This document shows, one piece after another, positions 7,929-16,087 of a stretch of DNA of 32,965 nt. The translations under genes and the position numbers were made by a program. The notes beneath the pieces are model-generated. The model was not told the DNA's origin and searched no databases. It saw only the letters and a program-made list of their open reading frames with translations. The stretch comes from a virus. Every line of letters starts with the position of its first letter. The first letter of the stretch is position 1. The stretch covers positions 1 to 32,965 of IMG/VR virus record IMGVR_UViG_3300047352_000282. One strand, given 5' to 3'.

Positions 7929-7936
7929 TATTTTTT

Positions 7937-10231
7937 TTATTGCACTACTGTCGCCCTACTATAAACCCCATCTACGTTTCTTGATACGTTGCGTATATCT
8001 GTCTCAGTAACTATAACTTTTGTAGTCGGTATATCAGTTTCAATTACTGGGCTTGTAAACCCTCTGGGCTGCGTTCCTACATTTCCATTCCCTCCTAAAG
8101 CTGGTGGAGATGGAGTAGTTGGCTTAGTGGCTGACGGACTTTTAAACTGAGTTTTAGATATTGTAGCTATCTGAGCAGCACCAGTAGCAGCAACTATCCC
8201 AGCCTTAACAAAGTTAGCACCAGTCAAAGCGTCTTGAGGTACTGCTAATTGAGCTATAATACCTTGTGCAGTAGATATAACTGCTTGTCCTATACTGATA
8301 GCCTTGTTAATTTTAAATGCTCTCTTTTGGCTTTCCTCATCATCTTTAGCAAATGCAGTAGTAAGAGCAGATAATGACCCTAAAACCTCTCCAGCTAATT
8401 GTAAACGAGCTTGTAAGTTTTGAGCTTTACTTGCTGCCTCTTCATTATCAATCTTTATAGACTCAGCTTTAAATTGGTTTTCTAATTCTATACGTTGCTC
8501 TTCTGTTAAGGTTTTATCTTCTAATAATAGAGCTTCCCTTCTTTTAAGCTCCTCTCTTCTTAGCTCAAATTGTTCCTCGTCTTTCTCTTGCTCGTATTGT
8601 AATTCAGCTATTTTTTTCTCTTGCTTCTCAAGTGCTGCATCTGCATCCTCTTTATCAAATTTATCTTGTATCTCTTTTAGTCTGGTTTCTTGAGCAACCT
8701 TTAAATCAGCAGTATCTTTGCCATACTTATTAGCTTGTTCTATTAGCTCTTTATATTTCTCTTTCTCAGCCCTTAGCTCCTCTTTCCTCTTATCCTCTAT
8801 GCTAACTATTTCAGCTTGTCTAATCGCTTCTAAAGCATCTGCTTTTTCTTTAGCTGCTGCCTTAGCCTCGTTATCAGCTTTTGTCTGTTCAGCTCTTTGT
8901 TGGGCAGATATAGTATTTAACTCCCTTTGTAGTTGTCTTGCTACGTTTGCTCGTCTTGCTATTTGGTTATTAACTGCTGCTATTGCTGCTGCCTCTTTGT
9001 CCTTGTTAGCTTTATCTGTTCTACTAAAAGTATTCTCTAATATTTGTGCGTTTTTACGAAGTTCTAAAGCCTCAGTTTCTTTATCTAATAAAGTATCTTC
9101 TAATTCTTGAGCTTCAAGCAAAGCCTCTCGTCTTTCTGCTGCTGAAAATTCATCCTCTTTTCTTGCTTTTAATCTGAGTTGTGCTATCTTACTTTGTAGC
9201 TTACTTCTTTCAACGACTAAATTTCTGTCTATTATATCAGCCTTTGCCCTCATATCAGCAACCTTAGCAGCTTGATTACCCTCTTTTACTTGCTCTTTGA
9301 TAAAATCTTTAGTAGCTTCTGTGGCTTCTTTGACTTTATCTGTTACATTTTCTACACCAAGCGTCACCTTACCAGCAGCATCAATCGCAACTTTACCAGC
9401 CTCAGAAAATTTGCCCTTAAATACTAATGTTATTGCCTCTCCTAATTTTGGTATTAACTCTACTAAGCCCTCAAATCTGTTAGTAATGTTCTCTTTAATT
9501 AAATTAGCAAAATCGCTTATCGCTTGTTTTGGGTTTTCAAATACTGATATAACCTTTTCTCCAAAGTCTGCTAATAGGTCTATAAGGTTGCCAGTTACTG
9601 CACCTATAACACCCATTAATTTGGCAAATTTGTTTTGACCCTCCTCGCTTGTTGTAAAGGCTTTCTGTAACGATACGAGTAAAAGCACTAAAGCACCTAT
9701 CCCAGTTGCTATAATAGCACCTCTAAGCGTTTTAAAGGATTTAACAACCCCACCAATAACCCCACGCAAAGAGCTGAATCTACTGCCAAGCCCACCAGTA
9801 ACCCCAGACATATCATTTAATGTACCTCCTAAAGTTCCAGCAGCATCTTTTGTGCCTTTTAGATTTTTTTCTAATTTCTTAGTAGTTCCACCTAATGTCT
9901 TAGTAGCATCGCTATATTTTTTTACTACTTGCGTTGCCTTTGTTTCGGTATTTTTTAATTCTTTTATTGATAATCTCTGGTCTTTTATAGCAGATGTTAG
10001 CCTACCTCTTTGCTCTTTTAGTCGCTTTTGTCTTGTAAGGTCTGTTTTAGAGGTTTTAGATTGTATTGATTCTAATTTTAAAAGCTCTCTTTCAAATTCT
10101 ATTAATATATCTTTTTGCTCTTGTATTGTACCCCCTAAAAGCTCTAACTGCTTATTGAGTTCTCCCAGAGTTATCTCACCACTTTTGAGTTTAATTTCTA
10201 AGTCTAAAGCTATTTTCTTATCTGCTGGCAT
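7937..10231 (-). CDS. Tail tape measure protein (764 aa)
   Basis: The longest coiled-coil protein in the tail block. It has an N-terminal heptad region (LNKQLELLGGTIQEQKDILIEF, 23-60), then a hydrophobic segment about residues 165-195 with GAIIATGIGALVLLLVSL, typical of tape measures, and a long Glu/Lys/Ala coiled coil (about 330-600). The C-terminal part is alanine-rich (ISIGQAVISTAQGIIAQL, about 635), as usual in this class. At 764 residues it predicts a moderately short siphovirus tail. It overlaps the 999-aa tail gene by one base and ends 67 bases before the cassette gene. It sets tail length and may help DNA entry through the membrane. Confidence 0.9.
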   Translation of the reverse strand: MPADKKIALDLEIKLKSGEITLGELNKQLELLGGTIQEQKDILIEFERELLKLESIQSKTSKTDLTRQKRLKEQRGRLTSAIKDQRLSIKELKNTETKATQVVKKYSDATKTLGGTTKKLEKNLKGTKDAAGTLGGTLNDMSGVTGGLGSRFSSLRGVIGGVVKSFKTLRGAIIATGIGALVLLLVSLQKAFTTSEEGQNKFAKLMGVIGAVTGNLIDLLADFGEKVISVFENPKQAISDFANLIKENITNRFEGLVELIPKLGEAITLVFKGKFSEAGKVAIDAAGKVTLGVENVTDKVKEATEATKDFIKEQVKEGNQAAKVADMRAKADIIDRNLVVERSKLQSKIAQLRLKARKEDEFSAAERREALLEAQELEDTLLDKETEALELRKNAQILENTFSRTDKANKDKEAAAIAAVNNQIARRANVARQLQRELNTISAQQRAEQTKADNEAKAAAKEKADALEAIRQAEIVSIEDKRKEELRAEKEKYKELIEQANKYGKDTADLKVAQETRLKEIQDKFDKEDADAALEKQEKKIAELQYEQEKDEEQFELRREELKRREALLLEDKTLTEEQRIELENQFKAESIKIDNEEAASKAQNLQARLQLAGEVLGSLSALTTAFAKDDEESQKRAFKINKAISIGQAVISTAQGIIAQLAVPQDALTGANFVKAGIVAATGAAQIATISKTQFKSPSATKPTTPSPPALGGNGNVGTQPRGFTSPVIETDIPTTKVIVTETDIRNVSRNVDGVYSRATVVQ

Positions 10232-13230
10232 TATAATTTTATTATTCTATATACTAAATTAATTATTAAAGACGTATCTGCATCAAACGTCATATTATTA
10301 TTGGTTGTTATCTTAAGCCCACTACCAAAGTGTATAGGGGTTGTATTATGGGCTGCTATTTCTAATAGGTCTGTGTTGTTGTCCGTATTAAAAAATGCAC
10401 TTGGTACTTTAGCTATTAAATGCTCTGTTGCATCGTCCTCAACTATATCTACTTGATGCGTTCCACCAGTTGCAGCATTACCAACTAATCTCACATATCC
10501 TCTCGTAATCTCATAAAATTCATCGTCAGCTACCGGAGGTAATATTTGCATTTCTGTTTCCAGATTTATTAGCACATCATAGGGTAGATTAATGATTTTT
10601 AATTTTTCTACAAATAACTCGTTTACGTAAGATTCGTTATCTCTTATTGTTTCTGTTAATGGGCTATTAAGCATTGTTGTGCTTTTACCAAATGCTTTAC
10701 TATTATAGCTACCTACTAATAAGCTATTTTCAGCAGATAAACTCATCTCAACATCATTAGAAGCAATAATGCTACGAGTACCACCTCTTACATTATCTCC
10801 GAATTGTAAACTATCTTGAGCCTTACCACTATTGCCATTTGGTTTTCTAAATAAATCGCCGGTAGGTAACTTGCTACCATCCTCGTATTCTCCCTCTCCA
10901 CCATTTACATCTTTAACTTCAGCAACAAAAGCATCTTTTGGCTCTACTCTTAAAAACATACACTTAGTAGTATCTTCAGACATTGCGTCAAAATCCTCTA
11001 CCTTTAACAATCTCCAATAGCTCCCATCAATATAGTAATTTTTTCTAAAAGTTAATTCTTGATAATCATATGGTCTTAACGCCAAATTGCATTGTAATAT
11101 CTTGCTATTTTTGTCTGTAATCTCTTCTATATATTGTTTCCAATATAGATTGTAACAATTATTGTTACTATAAGACAAAGTAAATTTATTTCCATAACTG
11201 AAGTCATAATATAGTTGTTTAGGTACAAACCAGTTTAAATCAAATGTTGGGTTATAGGGATTATCTAAGTGACCGGCATAAGGGTATTGTGTTTGCGGTG
11301 TACCACCAAAGAAAGGCACTCCATAATACCAAGTCTTTTGGTTGTCTAATAAACCACCCCAATATAATAGACGTATTTTAGCAGTAGCTTCTACTCTTTC
11401 ATTATTTTCATTAATAAACATCATAGCAGAAATGACTCTACCATTATCGCCCTCTATTGTCTGTAATGGTGTTGGAGCAAATATTGTGCTTATAGTTTTA
11501 TCTGCATTTAGAAAATCATTTTGTATATCTACTGTTAATTGTCCATATACCTCATCATTTACTTTGTTGTAAGCGTCATTGTAATAATCTTTATCTAATT
11601 TATCTTTAAATATAAACCTACCAGAATCTAAAGCACCTAAAGGCATTATCTTATAGTCCTTAGACCTATCTACTAAATTTTCTAAATTAACTCTTTCATC
11701 TGTTAAAAAACCATCTCTTGTCTCTATTATAAGTTTATTTTTATCTATTGGGTCGTAATCAATATATAAATTAAAACGCTTAATAACACTACTTAGCAAA
11801 TCGCTTTGTTTTATTTCTTTTGGCACTACTAAACGAGTATCTATTGTATCTCCTACCAAAATCTCCTTTTCTAATAAATTAGAGCCGAATGTACTATCAG
11901 CACTTAACGTAAAATCAAAGTCAGCAAAATTTACCTCCTCTATATATCTCGACCTATTTACTACTGTTATTCTGGAGGAGTAAACAACTTTACCTACACA
12001 TAAAAAATACTCAGCTCCACTTACTACGTCAATCTGCCCGGTAACAAACGTACCAATATTACCATCAATATTTGTACTTGTATCTAAAACACTACTTATA
12101 GCATTATCCGTAAAGTTAAATATAAACATATCCTTTACTGAATATGTAGTGCCATTTTTCTCTACCAAATAGCAGTATAATTCTGCTTGAAAATTATTGT
12201 TTGTTCTATGTGCGTTTAGTATAGAGGTTGTATTAGTATTACTCTCGGTATACGTCATATTAAAATTTATGACACCTTGAAACGACATTTTATTGCTATC
12301 TGTTGCAGTATAAATGCCATTTGCCGAGTTGTATTCGTTTGTACAAGTATTGTAAAAGTCATCTGAAAAACCAAACTCAGCTTCAGCACAACTTAAAGCC
12401 TCTACTATATTGCCATCTGCAATAACTCTGCTTTCATAAAGAGCAAGGCTACTATCCTCATTAAATATAAGCCTACTATTATCGCTATTTGTTAAGTCGT
12501 TAAGGTCTTGACAACTTACTGTTTGTTCGCTTGTTCTTTTTACATTAAATTCTTTGCACAATATAGCTGCATTATCCAAAAGTATTTTACCACTTCCAAA
12601 AGGTATAATAAGTCGCTTGAATAAATCGCTATTAAAAAAGGTACTATCATAGGTATAACCGGCTTCATACAAAATACTATCTATATACTGCTTTAAATAT
12701 ATTGATGGTTTAAAATCAATTGTATTCCAAATAGTATAATTGCTTCTGCCACCTATATTAATCATAGGGTATACATAACCCTCTCCTATTGAAGCAGTCC
12801 AACTATCTTGTATATTAGTTCTGTTCCAAGTATGGTCTAAGCTACTGAGGTCTAAATCTGTTAAGTATTTATCTCGTATCTTCTCAAATAAATCTCCTAT
12901 CTTTCCAGTAGCTTGTATCTCGTAATTGATTAATCCATCTACATTACTAATCGCTTTTAGTTGGCAATAACCATCTATTGCAGTTATTCCGTCTTGTATT
13001 ATCTGGTAGCTTGTTTTTAGATTAGGGTTAAATGTCTGAAGGTCTATATTAACGTCAAAAGCGTGTTCAAAGATTTGGTTAACGATTCTGTTCTCTGGTA
13101 TTGTAATAGTCTTAGAAAAGTCCGTTAAACGCTTCTGAGGGTTATTTACGTCATACGCCTCTTTAGTCAAAGGTATTGCACCCTCGTTATGTGGTATTGA
13201 ATACCCAGCTATTATATGCTCTATTACCAT
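10231..13230 (-). CDS. Large tail tip / baseplate-type protein (999 aa)
   Basis: A 999-residue protein just upstream of the tape measure in transcription order, overlapping both neighbours. The N-terminus (MVIEHIIAGYSIPHNEGAIPL, with DFSKTITIPENRIVNQIFEH about residue 37) looks like proteins that dock on the tail tube end. The middle is rich in Tyr, Asn and Asp with strand patterns (FTLSYSNNNCYNLYWKQYIE). The C-terminal 180 residues include a glycine-rich linker (GGEGEYEDGSKLPTGDLF) and an end with MTFDADTSLIINLVYRIIKL. It probably serves as distal tail or host-contact protein; no enzymatic motif is seen. Confidence 0.75.
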   Translation of the reverse strand: MVIEHIIAGYSIPHNEGAIPLTKEAYDVNNPQKRLTDFSKTITIPENRIVNQIFEHAFDVNIDLQTFNPNLKTSYQIIQDGITAIDGYCQLKAISNVDGLINYEIQATGKIGDLFEKIRDKYLTDLDLSSLDHTWNRTNIQDSWTASIGEGYVYPMINIGGRSNYTIWNTIDFKPSIYLKQYIDSILYEAGYTYDSTFFNSDLFKRLIIPFGSGKILLDNAAILCKEFNVKRTSEQTVSCQDLNDLTNSDNSRLIFNEDSSLALYESRVIADGNIVEALSCAEAEFGFSDDFYNTCTNEYNSANGIYTATDSNKMSFQGVINFNMTYTESNTNTTSILNAHRTNNNFQAELYCYLVEKNGTTYSVKDMFIFNFTDNAISSVLDTSTNIDGNIGTFVTGQIDVVSGAEYFLCVGKVVYSSRITVVNRSRYIEEVNFADFDFTLSADSTFGSNLLEKEILVGDTIDTRLVVPKEIKQSDLLSSVIKRFNLYIDYDPIDKNKLIIETRDGFLTDERVNLENLVDRSKDYKIMPLGALDSGRFIFKDKLDKDYYNDAYNKVNDEVYGQLTVDIQNDFLNADKTISTIFAPTPLQTIEGDNGRVISAMMFINENNERVEATAKIRLLYWGGLLDNQKTWYYGVPFFGGTPQTQYPYAGHLDNPYNPTFDLNWFVPKQLYYDFSYGNKFTLSYSNNNCYNLYWKQYIEEITDKNSKILQCNLALRPYDYQELTFRKNYYIDGSYWRLLKVEDFDAMSEDTTKCMFLRVEPKDAFVAEVKDVNGGEGEYEDGSKLPTGDLFRKPNGNSGKAQDSLQFGDNVRGGTRSIIASNDVEMSLSAENSLLVGSYNSKAFGKSTTMLNSPLTETIRDNESYVNELFVEKLKIINLPYDVLINLETEMQILPPVADDEFYEITRGYVRLVGNAATGGTHQVDIVEDDATEHLIAKVPSAFFNTDNNTDLLEIAAHNTTPIHFGSGLKITTNNNMTFDADTSLIINLVYRIIKL

Positions 13231-14483
13231 TGTCGCTTATCGCTATTATCAACCTCCATTTGTAGCTCCATACTATACACTTGACCATTCTCACTCTTAG
13301 CGTGTTCAAAAGTATTACCAGTTACATTTACCGATACAAAATTAGCATCGTTTTTCCAGTAAACCTCTGGAGATGAAAACAAGTCCTCTAAGCCCTCAAC
13401 TTCAAAGTCCTTTAGTAATCTACTATTTAAAGTATAATTATCGCTTAGAGAGGTATGAAATGCCCTCTTACGTTGTGCGTAGGTATTATGAGTGATGCTA
13501 CTTGCTCCAATAGTACGAGTATTGTACTTTGCAAAGTTCTTATTTATGCTTGTAGTCTGATTAGACTTACCACTAAACGTAAAGCTATCGTATCCACCCT
13601 TTCTATTTAACCAATGTAGCTCGTAATCTGTATAGGTATTTTCGCAGTCATCTATTTCAAACATTATGGTTTTTGTAGCCCATACATCCTCAGTAAAGTT
13701 TAATATCCTTAAAGCATAGTATTTTACGTTTGTCATTACTGGTGTAGTACCCCAACTATGTGAAGCAATCTCAGAAGCACCCACATCAAGCGTATATAAC
13801 CCAGCAGTATTTGCAGCAGTCATTGTAGTTGACAATATATTTGTAAACGTACTATCTAATGTCTTTAAATATATCTTGTAAGTATCGCTTAGATTCTGTC
13901 GCATAATCCAAGACGCTTGATATTTCTGTGTTGACCTTACCTTTAAAAAGTTGTTAGACTTACCTAAATTAAACCATTCAGCATCTTGCTCAAATCCATT
14001 AAGAAACTCTTTGTCTGTTTCAGCAGAAGCATCTTCAATACTCCAGTTATAATAGTCTTTTGTACTACCAGATAAATCTGCCCACTCGATATACTTAGGT
14101 GACGAGTTCCAACTATCAAAAGTATTGCCACTTACTGCACTTCCTTGTAATGCTCCAGAGTAATACTCTTGAAAAGCTATTTTAAAGTCTTTTAAGGCAC
14201 TTTGAGATATGTCTGTAGTATCTCCAGTTAGAATAGAATAATCGCTGCTTACAAACGATTGTATGATATTTTGAATATCTGTCACAACTTGAGTAGCTGA
14301 GGGGATAGTATTTAACTGCAAGGTAGCAATCTTTGTATTATCTCCAGTTGGGTCTGTGAATAGACTTGCTATTACTTTAAATCCACTCTGAGCAGTACTT
14401 GTACTACTGACTAAATATTCGATAGGAGCAAAACTCGGCTCTGGTATATTGGTTGTCGGTTGGTCTTGAATTGTAAGTGCCAT
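13224..14483 (-). CDS. Tail structural protein (419 aa)
   Basis: A 419-residue, strand-rich protein with many Ser, Thr, Tyr and Asn, first gene of the main tail block after a cassette terminator. Recognisable segments are SFAPIEYLVSSTSTAQSGFK near the start, a cysteine-containing IMFEIDDCENTYTDYELHWL (about 270-290), and LNSRLLKDFEVEGLEDLF near the end. The LHWLNRKGGYDSFTF stretch is shared, from memory, with other Bacteroidota phage tail proteins. It overlaps the 999-aa gene by seven bases and is probably part of the tail tip. Its leader matches that of the protease gene. Confidence 0.7.
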   Translation of the reverse strand: MALTIQDQPTTNIPEPSFAPIEYLVSSTSTAQSGFKVIASLFTDPTGDNTKIATLQLNTIPSATQVVTDIQNIIQSFVSSDYSILTGDTTDISQSALKDFKIAFQEYYSGALQGSAVSGNTFDSWNSSPKYIEWADLSGSTKDYYNWSIEDASAETDKEFLNGFEQDAEWFNLGKSNNFLKVRSTQKYQASWIMRQNLSDTYKIYLKTLDSTFTNILSTTMTAANTAGLYTLDVGASEIASHSWGTTPVMTNVKYYALRILNFTEDVWATKTIMFEIDDCENTYTDYELHWLNRKGGYDSFTFSGKSNQTTSINKNFAKYNTRTIGASSITHNTYAQRKRAFHTSLSDNYTLNSRLLKDFEVEGLEDLFSSPEVYWKNDANFVSVNVTGNTFEHAKSENGQVYSMELQMEVDNSDKRQW

Positions 14484-14497
14484 CTATTTATATATAC
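14480..14497 (-). promoter_or_regulatory. Conserved leader adjoining the 419-aa tail gene start
   Basis: On the minus strand GTATATATAAATAG runs straight into ATGG, the same block as at 7468-7485 with one base changed. The likely role is translation initiation in the absence of a Shine-Dalgarno motif, or a boundary element shared by the two cassettes. Confidence 0.5.
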
Positions 14498-14525
14498 TAA
14501 AATAGACGCATAAATTTAGGGTAAT

Positions 14526-14551
14526 AAAAAAACCCCCATTGCTGGAGGTTT
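14526..14551 (-). terminator. Rho-independent terminator after the 48-aa cassette gene
   Basis: Minus-strand RNA stem AACCUCC/GGGGGUU with one U-G pair and a six-base loop (AGCAAU), followed by UUUUU. An ACCTAAAACAAT motif lies just before it, as before the terminator at 7551-7581. Confidence 0.75.
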
Positions 14552-14576
14552 AATTGTTTTAGGTTTTGGGTGTTAA

Positions 14577-14723
14577 TTAATGTTTCGAAATTGATATAGC
14601 TCTTATTCCTAAAGTATCTTCAAACCAATTAGATACGGCTTGTACTCCTCTAAAGTCTAAATTAAATTCCTCTGTCTTAATGTCGCCTAATGCGTTTTTA
14701 AATGTAATTGTGAATGTGTTCAT
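14577..14723 (-). CDS. Small protein of unknown function, moron-type cassette (48 aa)
   Basis: The start is taken as ATG at 14723, because the longer open frame to 14765 begins with TTG inside the promoter. The product MNTFTITFKNALGDIKTEEF... has a strand pair, then SNWFEDTLGIRAISISKH. No family is recognised. It has its own promoter (14750-14780), the leader AACAAACACAATAACAAAATG shared with the 88-aa gene, and its own terminator, so it forms a single-gene unit between the gp10-like gene and the tail block. Confidence 0.65.
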   Translation of the reverse strand: MNTFTITFKNALGDIKTEEFNLDFRGVQAVSNWFEDTLGIRAISISKH

Positions 14724-14749
14724 TTTGTTATTGTGTTTGTTTGTTGGTA

Positions 14750-14780
14750 CAAATATATAGTACAAATCTATAATACCAAA
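14750..14780 (-). promoter_or_regulatory. Bacteroidota-type promoter of the 48-aa cassette gene
   Basis: Minus strand: -33 TTTGG (14780-14776), 19-base spacer from the G, -7 TATATTTG (14757-14750), then about 26 bases to ATG at 14723. It is the third copy of the promoter type also seen at 7898-7928 and 23942-23972. Confidence 0.8.
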
Positions 14781-14797
14781 CTTTTTTTTATTTTTTT

Positions 14798-15376
14798 TTA
14801 TTCTACCCTAATTATATCTATAATATACTTACGATACTGGTCTAATAACTTTCTCTCAAAGTCTAATAATTCTTTGTCGTTAATGACATTAGAATAGAAG
14901 TTTGTTTTATCTAATCCATATTTCCAAATATTGTAAGATACTGCAAAAGCAATAGAATTTCTAATAGCCTCTGCATCTCTACGTTTACCAGACTTTGTAT
15001 TTTTTCGAGTGTAACTTCTTTTGGCTTTTATATCTGAAAATTTACTAATACCTCTATTTAACATAAACTTTCTAACGGCTGATATAGGAGGAGCATTTTT
15101 CCAAGAGAATGGACTTTTGTAGCTAAAACGGCTTATACCTTTATTTTTTTCAGCTCCGCTTACACCCTCATCAATAAACTGATAATAAGTTGGCATTGCT
15201 ATTTGAATTCTAAATCCGTTAGATGTTATTGTTATTGGGTTTGTATTCCCATCAGCTATACTTTGAGCAGTAGCTCCACTTGCTACCCTACCAACATCAT
15301 ATAAGGACTTTACTAAATCATCAACTATTTTCTGCCAATATTGGTTTAGCATTCCTATTAATCTCTTATCTTGCAT
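14798..15376 (-). CDS. HK97 gp10-like head-tail / tail component (192 aa)
   Basis: The pattern GRVASGATAQSIADGN (about residues 29-44) followed by strands and YYQFIDEGVSGAEKN (about 67-81) is that of HK97-gp10-like proteins, which join head and tail or complete the tail. A basic stretch (KAKRSYTRKNTKSGKRRDAEA) follows, which could contact DNA or the portal ring. The start overlaps the frameshifted chaperone stop by 11 bases. Its place right after the chaperones differs from typical siphoviruses, where it precedes the tail tube. Confidence 0.7.
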   Translation of the reverse strand: MQDKRLIGMLNQYWQKIVDDLVKSLYDVGRVASGATAQSIADGNTNPITITSNGFRIQIAMPTYYQFIDEGVSGAEKNKGISRFSYKSPFSWKNAPPISAVRKFMLNRGISKFSDIKAKRSYTRKNTKSGKRRDAEAIRNSIAFAVSYNIWKYGLDKTNFYSNVINDKELLDFERKLLDQYRKYIIDIIRVE

Positions 15377-15608
15377 TTTTCTCGTAATCTTGTTTCTCTA
15401 CCATATAAGCCCACCAGTTCAGAAACTCAATAGCTCCTAATTTAGTTGCCTCGTTAATACTTATGTTGTGTAAATCTGCCATAGCTTTTATCACGCTGAA
15501 GAGTCCCCATCGTTGTCCAAAATCTCCCTCGCCATCTTGACTGAGTTCTCCGTCCACTTTTGTAAATAATCCTCTGAATTTTTTAAGTAGCCGTTCCAAA
15601 GATTCCAA
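15366..15608 (-). CDS. Tail assembly chaperone, -1 frame extension (GT-like C-terminal part)
   Basis: This segment is read only after a predicted -1 slip at 15608-15614. The 80 residues begin LESLERLLKKFRG and include FGQRWGLFSVIKAMADLHNI and LGAIEFLNWWAYMVEKQ, the compact helical pattern of chaperone extensions such as lambda gpT. The open frame could be read from a TTG at 15656, but it has no leader there, and the upstream residues (PRCKSNRCLECLC) look like shadow sequence. The full fusion would be about 240 residues (160 + 80). Confidence 0.7.
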   Translation of the reverse strand: MESLERLLKKFRGLFTKVDGELSQDGEGDFGQRWGLFSVIKAMADLHNISINEATKLGAIEFLNWWAYMVEKQDYEKNAR

Positions 15609-16087
15609 AAAAAAACAAAGACATTCCAAACATCTGTTACTTTTACATCTCGGCAATATTTAGCCCTCTCTGTAAGCGTTAAATTATCCTCGCTATACTT
15701 CTTACCTTTTTGCCTACTTAATGCAGCTATAAGCAAGTCCATTACTTGTATGCTCTCGCCTTGATGATTTGCCCTTATATTAAGTATATCTAATAGCTGA
15801 CCACTTGTTAGCCTATCTGGTCTATGCTCAACGTGGTATTCCTCGCCATTTAAAAAGATTTTATTATTAACCTTTTTTTGCTCCAGCTTATTTAGGTTGA
15901 TTTTACCTATATCTTTAACCATATCATTAAACTCAGATAGCTTAATCTTACTGGCTTCGTCATAGGTTATATTCTTAATTGCTGCTACTGCGTAAATATT
16001 CTGTTCAATTTCCGTTAGGTCTTTGTCTATATTGTTAAGTAGCTGATATTGCCCTACTGTAATATCATAAAACTGTATACTGTCCAT
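15491..16087 (-). CDS. Tail assembly chaperone, zero-frame product (gpG-like, 198 aa)
   Basis: A 198-residue helical protein (MDSIQFYDITVGQYQLLNNI) overlapping the TerL end by 23 bases. It has YHVEHRPDRLTSGQLLDIL about residue 82 and ends after KVTDVWNVFVFFWNLWNGYL. The phenylalanine-rich spot is coded by a T9 run in which the ribosome can slip into the -1 frame. The pair corresponds to the G and G-T products that escort the tape measure in siphoviruses. It lies upstream of the tape measure, though separated from it by four genes. The zero-frame tail (SEDYLQKWTENSVKMAREIL) looks like genuine protein, so both products are probably used. Confidence 0.75.
   Translation of the reverse strand: MDSIQFYDITVGQYQLLNNIDKDLTEIEQNIYAVAAIKNITYDEASKIKLSEFNDMVKDIGKINLNKLEQKKVNNKIFLNGEEYHVEHRPDRLTSGQLLDILNIRANHQGESIQVMDLLIAALSRQKGKKYSEDNLTLTERAKYCRDVKVTDVWNVFVFFWNLWNGYLKNSEDYLQKWTENSVKMAREILDNDGDSSA
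15608..15614 (-). promoter_or_regulatory. Predicted -1 ribosomal frameshift site (T TTT TTT)
   Basis: The minus strand has G, nine T, GG (15616-15605). In the zero frame it is GTT TTT TTT TGG; slipping back one base on T TTT TTT gives TTG GAA and enters the downstream frame. It obeys the X XXY YYZ rule and lies inside the chaperone gene, where such shifts are widespread in tailed phages. A sequencing error in the homopolymer is the alternative. Confidence 0.65.

Noticed and set aside
8718-10262. Long plus-strand open frames opposite the tape measure
   Set aside because: They are low-complexity Ser/Leu/Ala shadows of the coiled-coil gene, without promoters or leaders.
14577-14765. 62-aa version of the cassette gene starting at 14765
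   Set aside because: It begins with TTG inside the promoter and translates the -7 box; the ATG at 14723 after the shared leader is better.
15366-15656. Independent 96-aa gene behind the chaperone
   Set aside because: It has a TTG start with no leader and Cys/Arg-rich shadow residues before the T run; better explained as the -1 frameshift extension.
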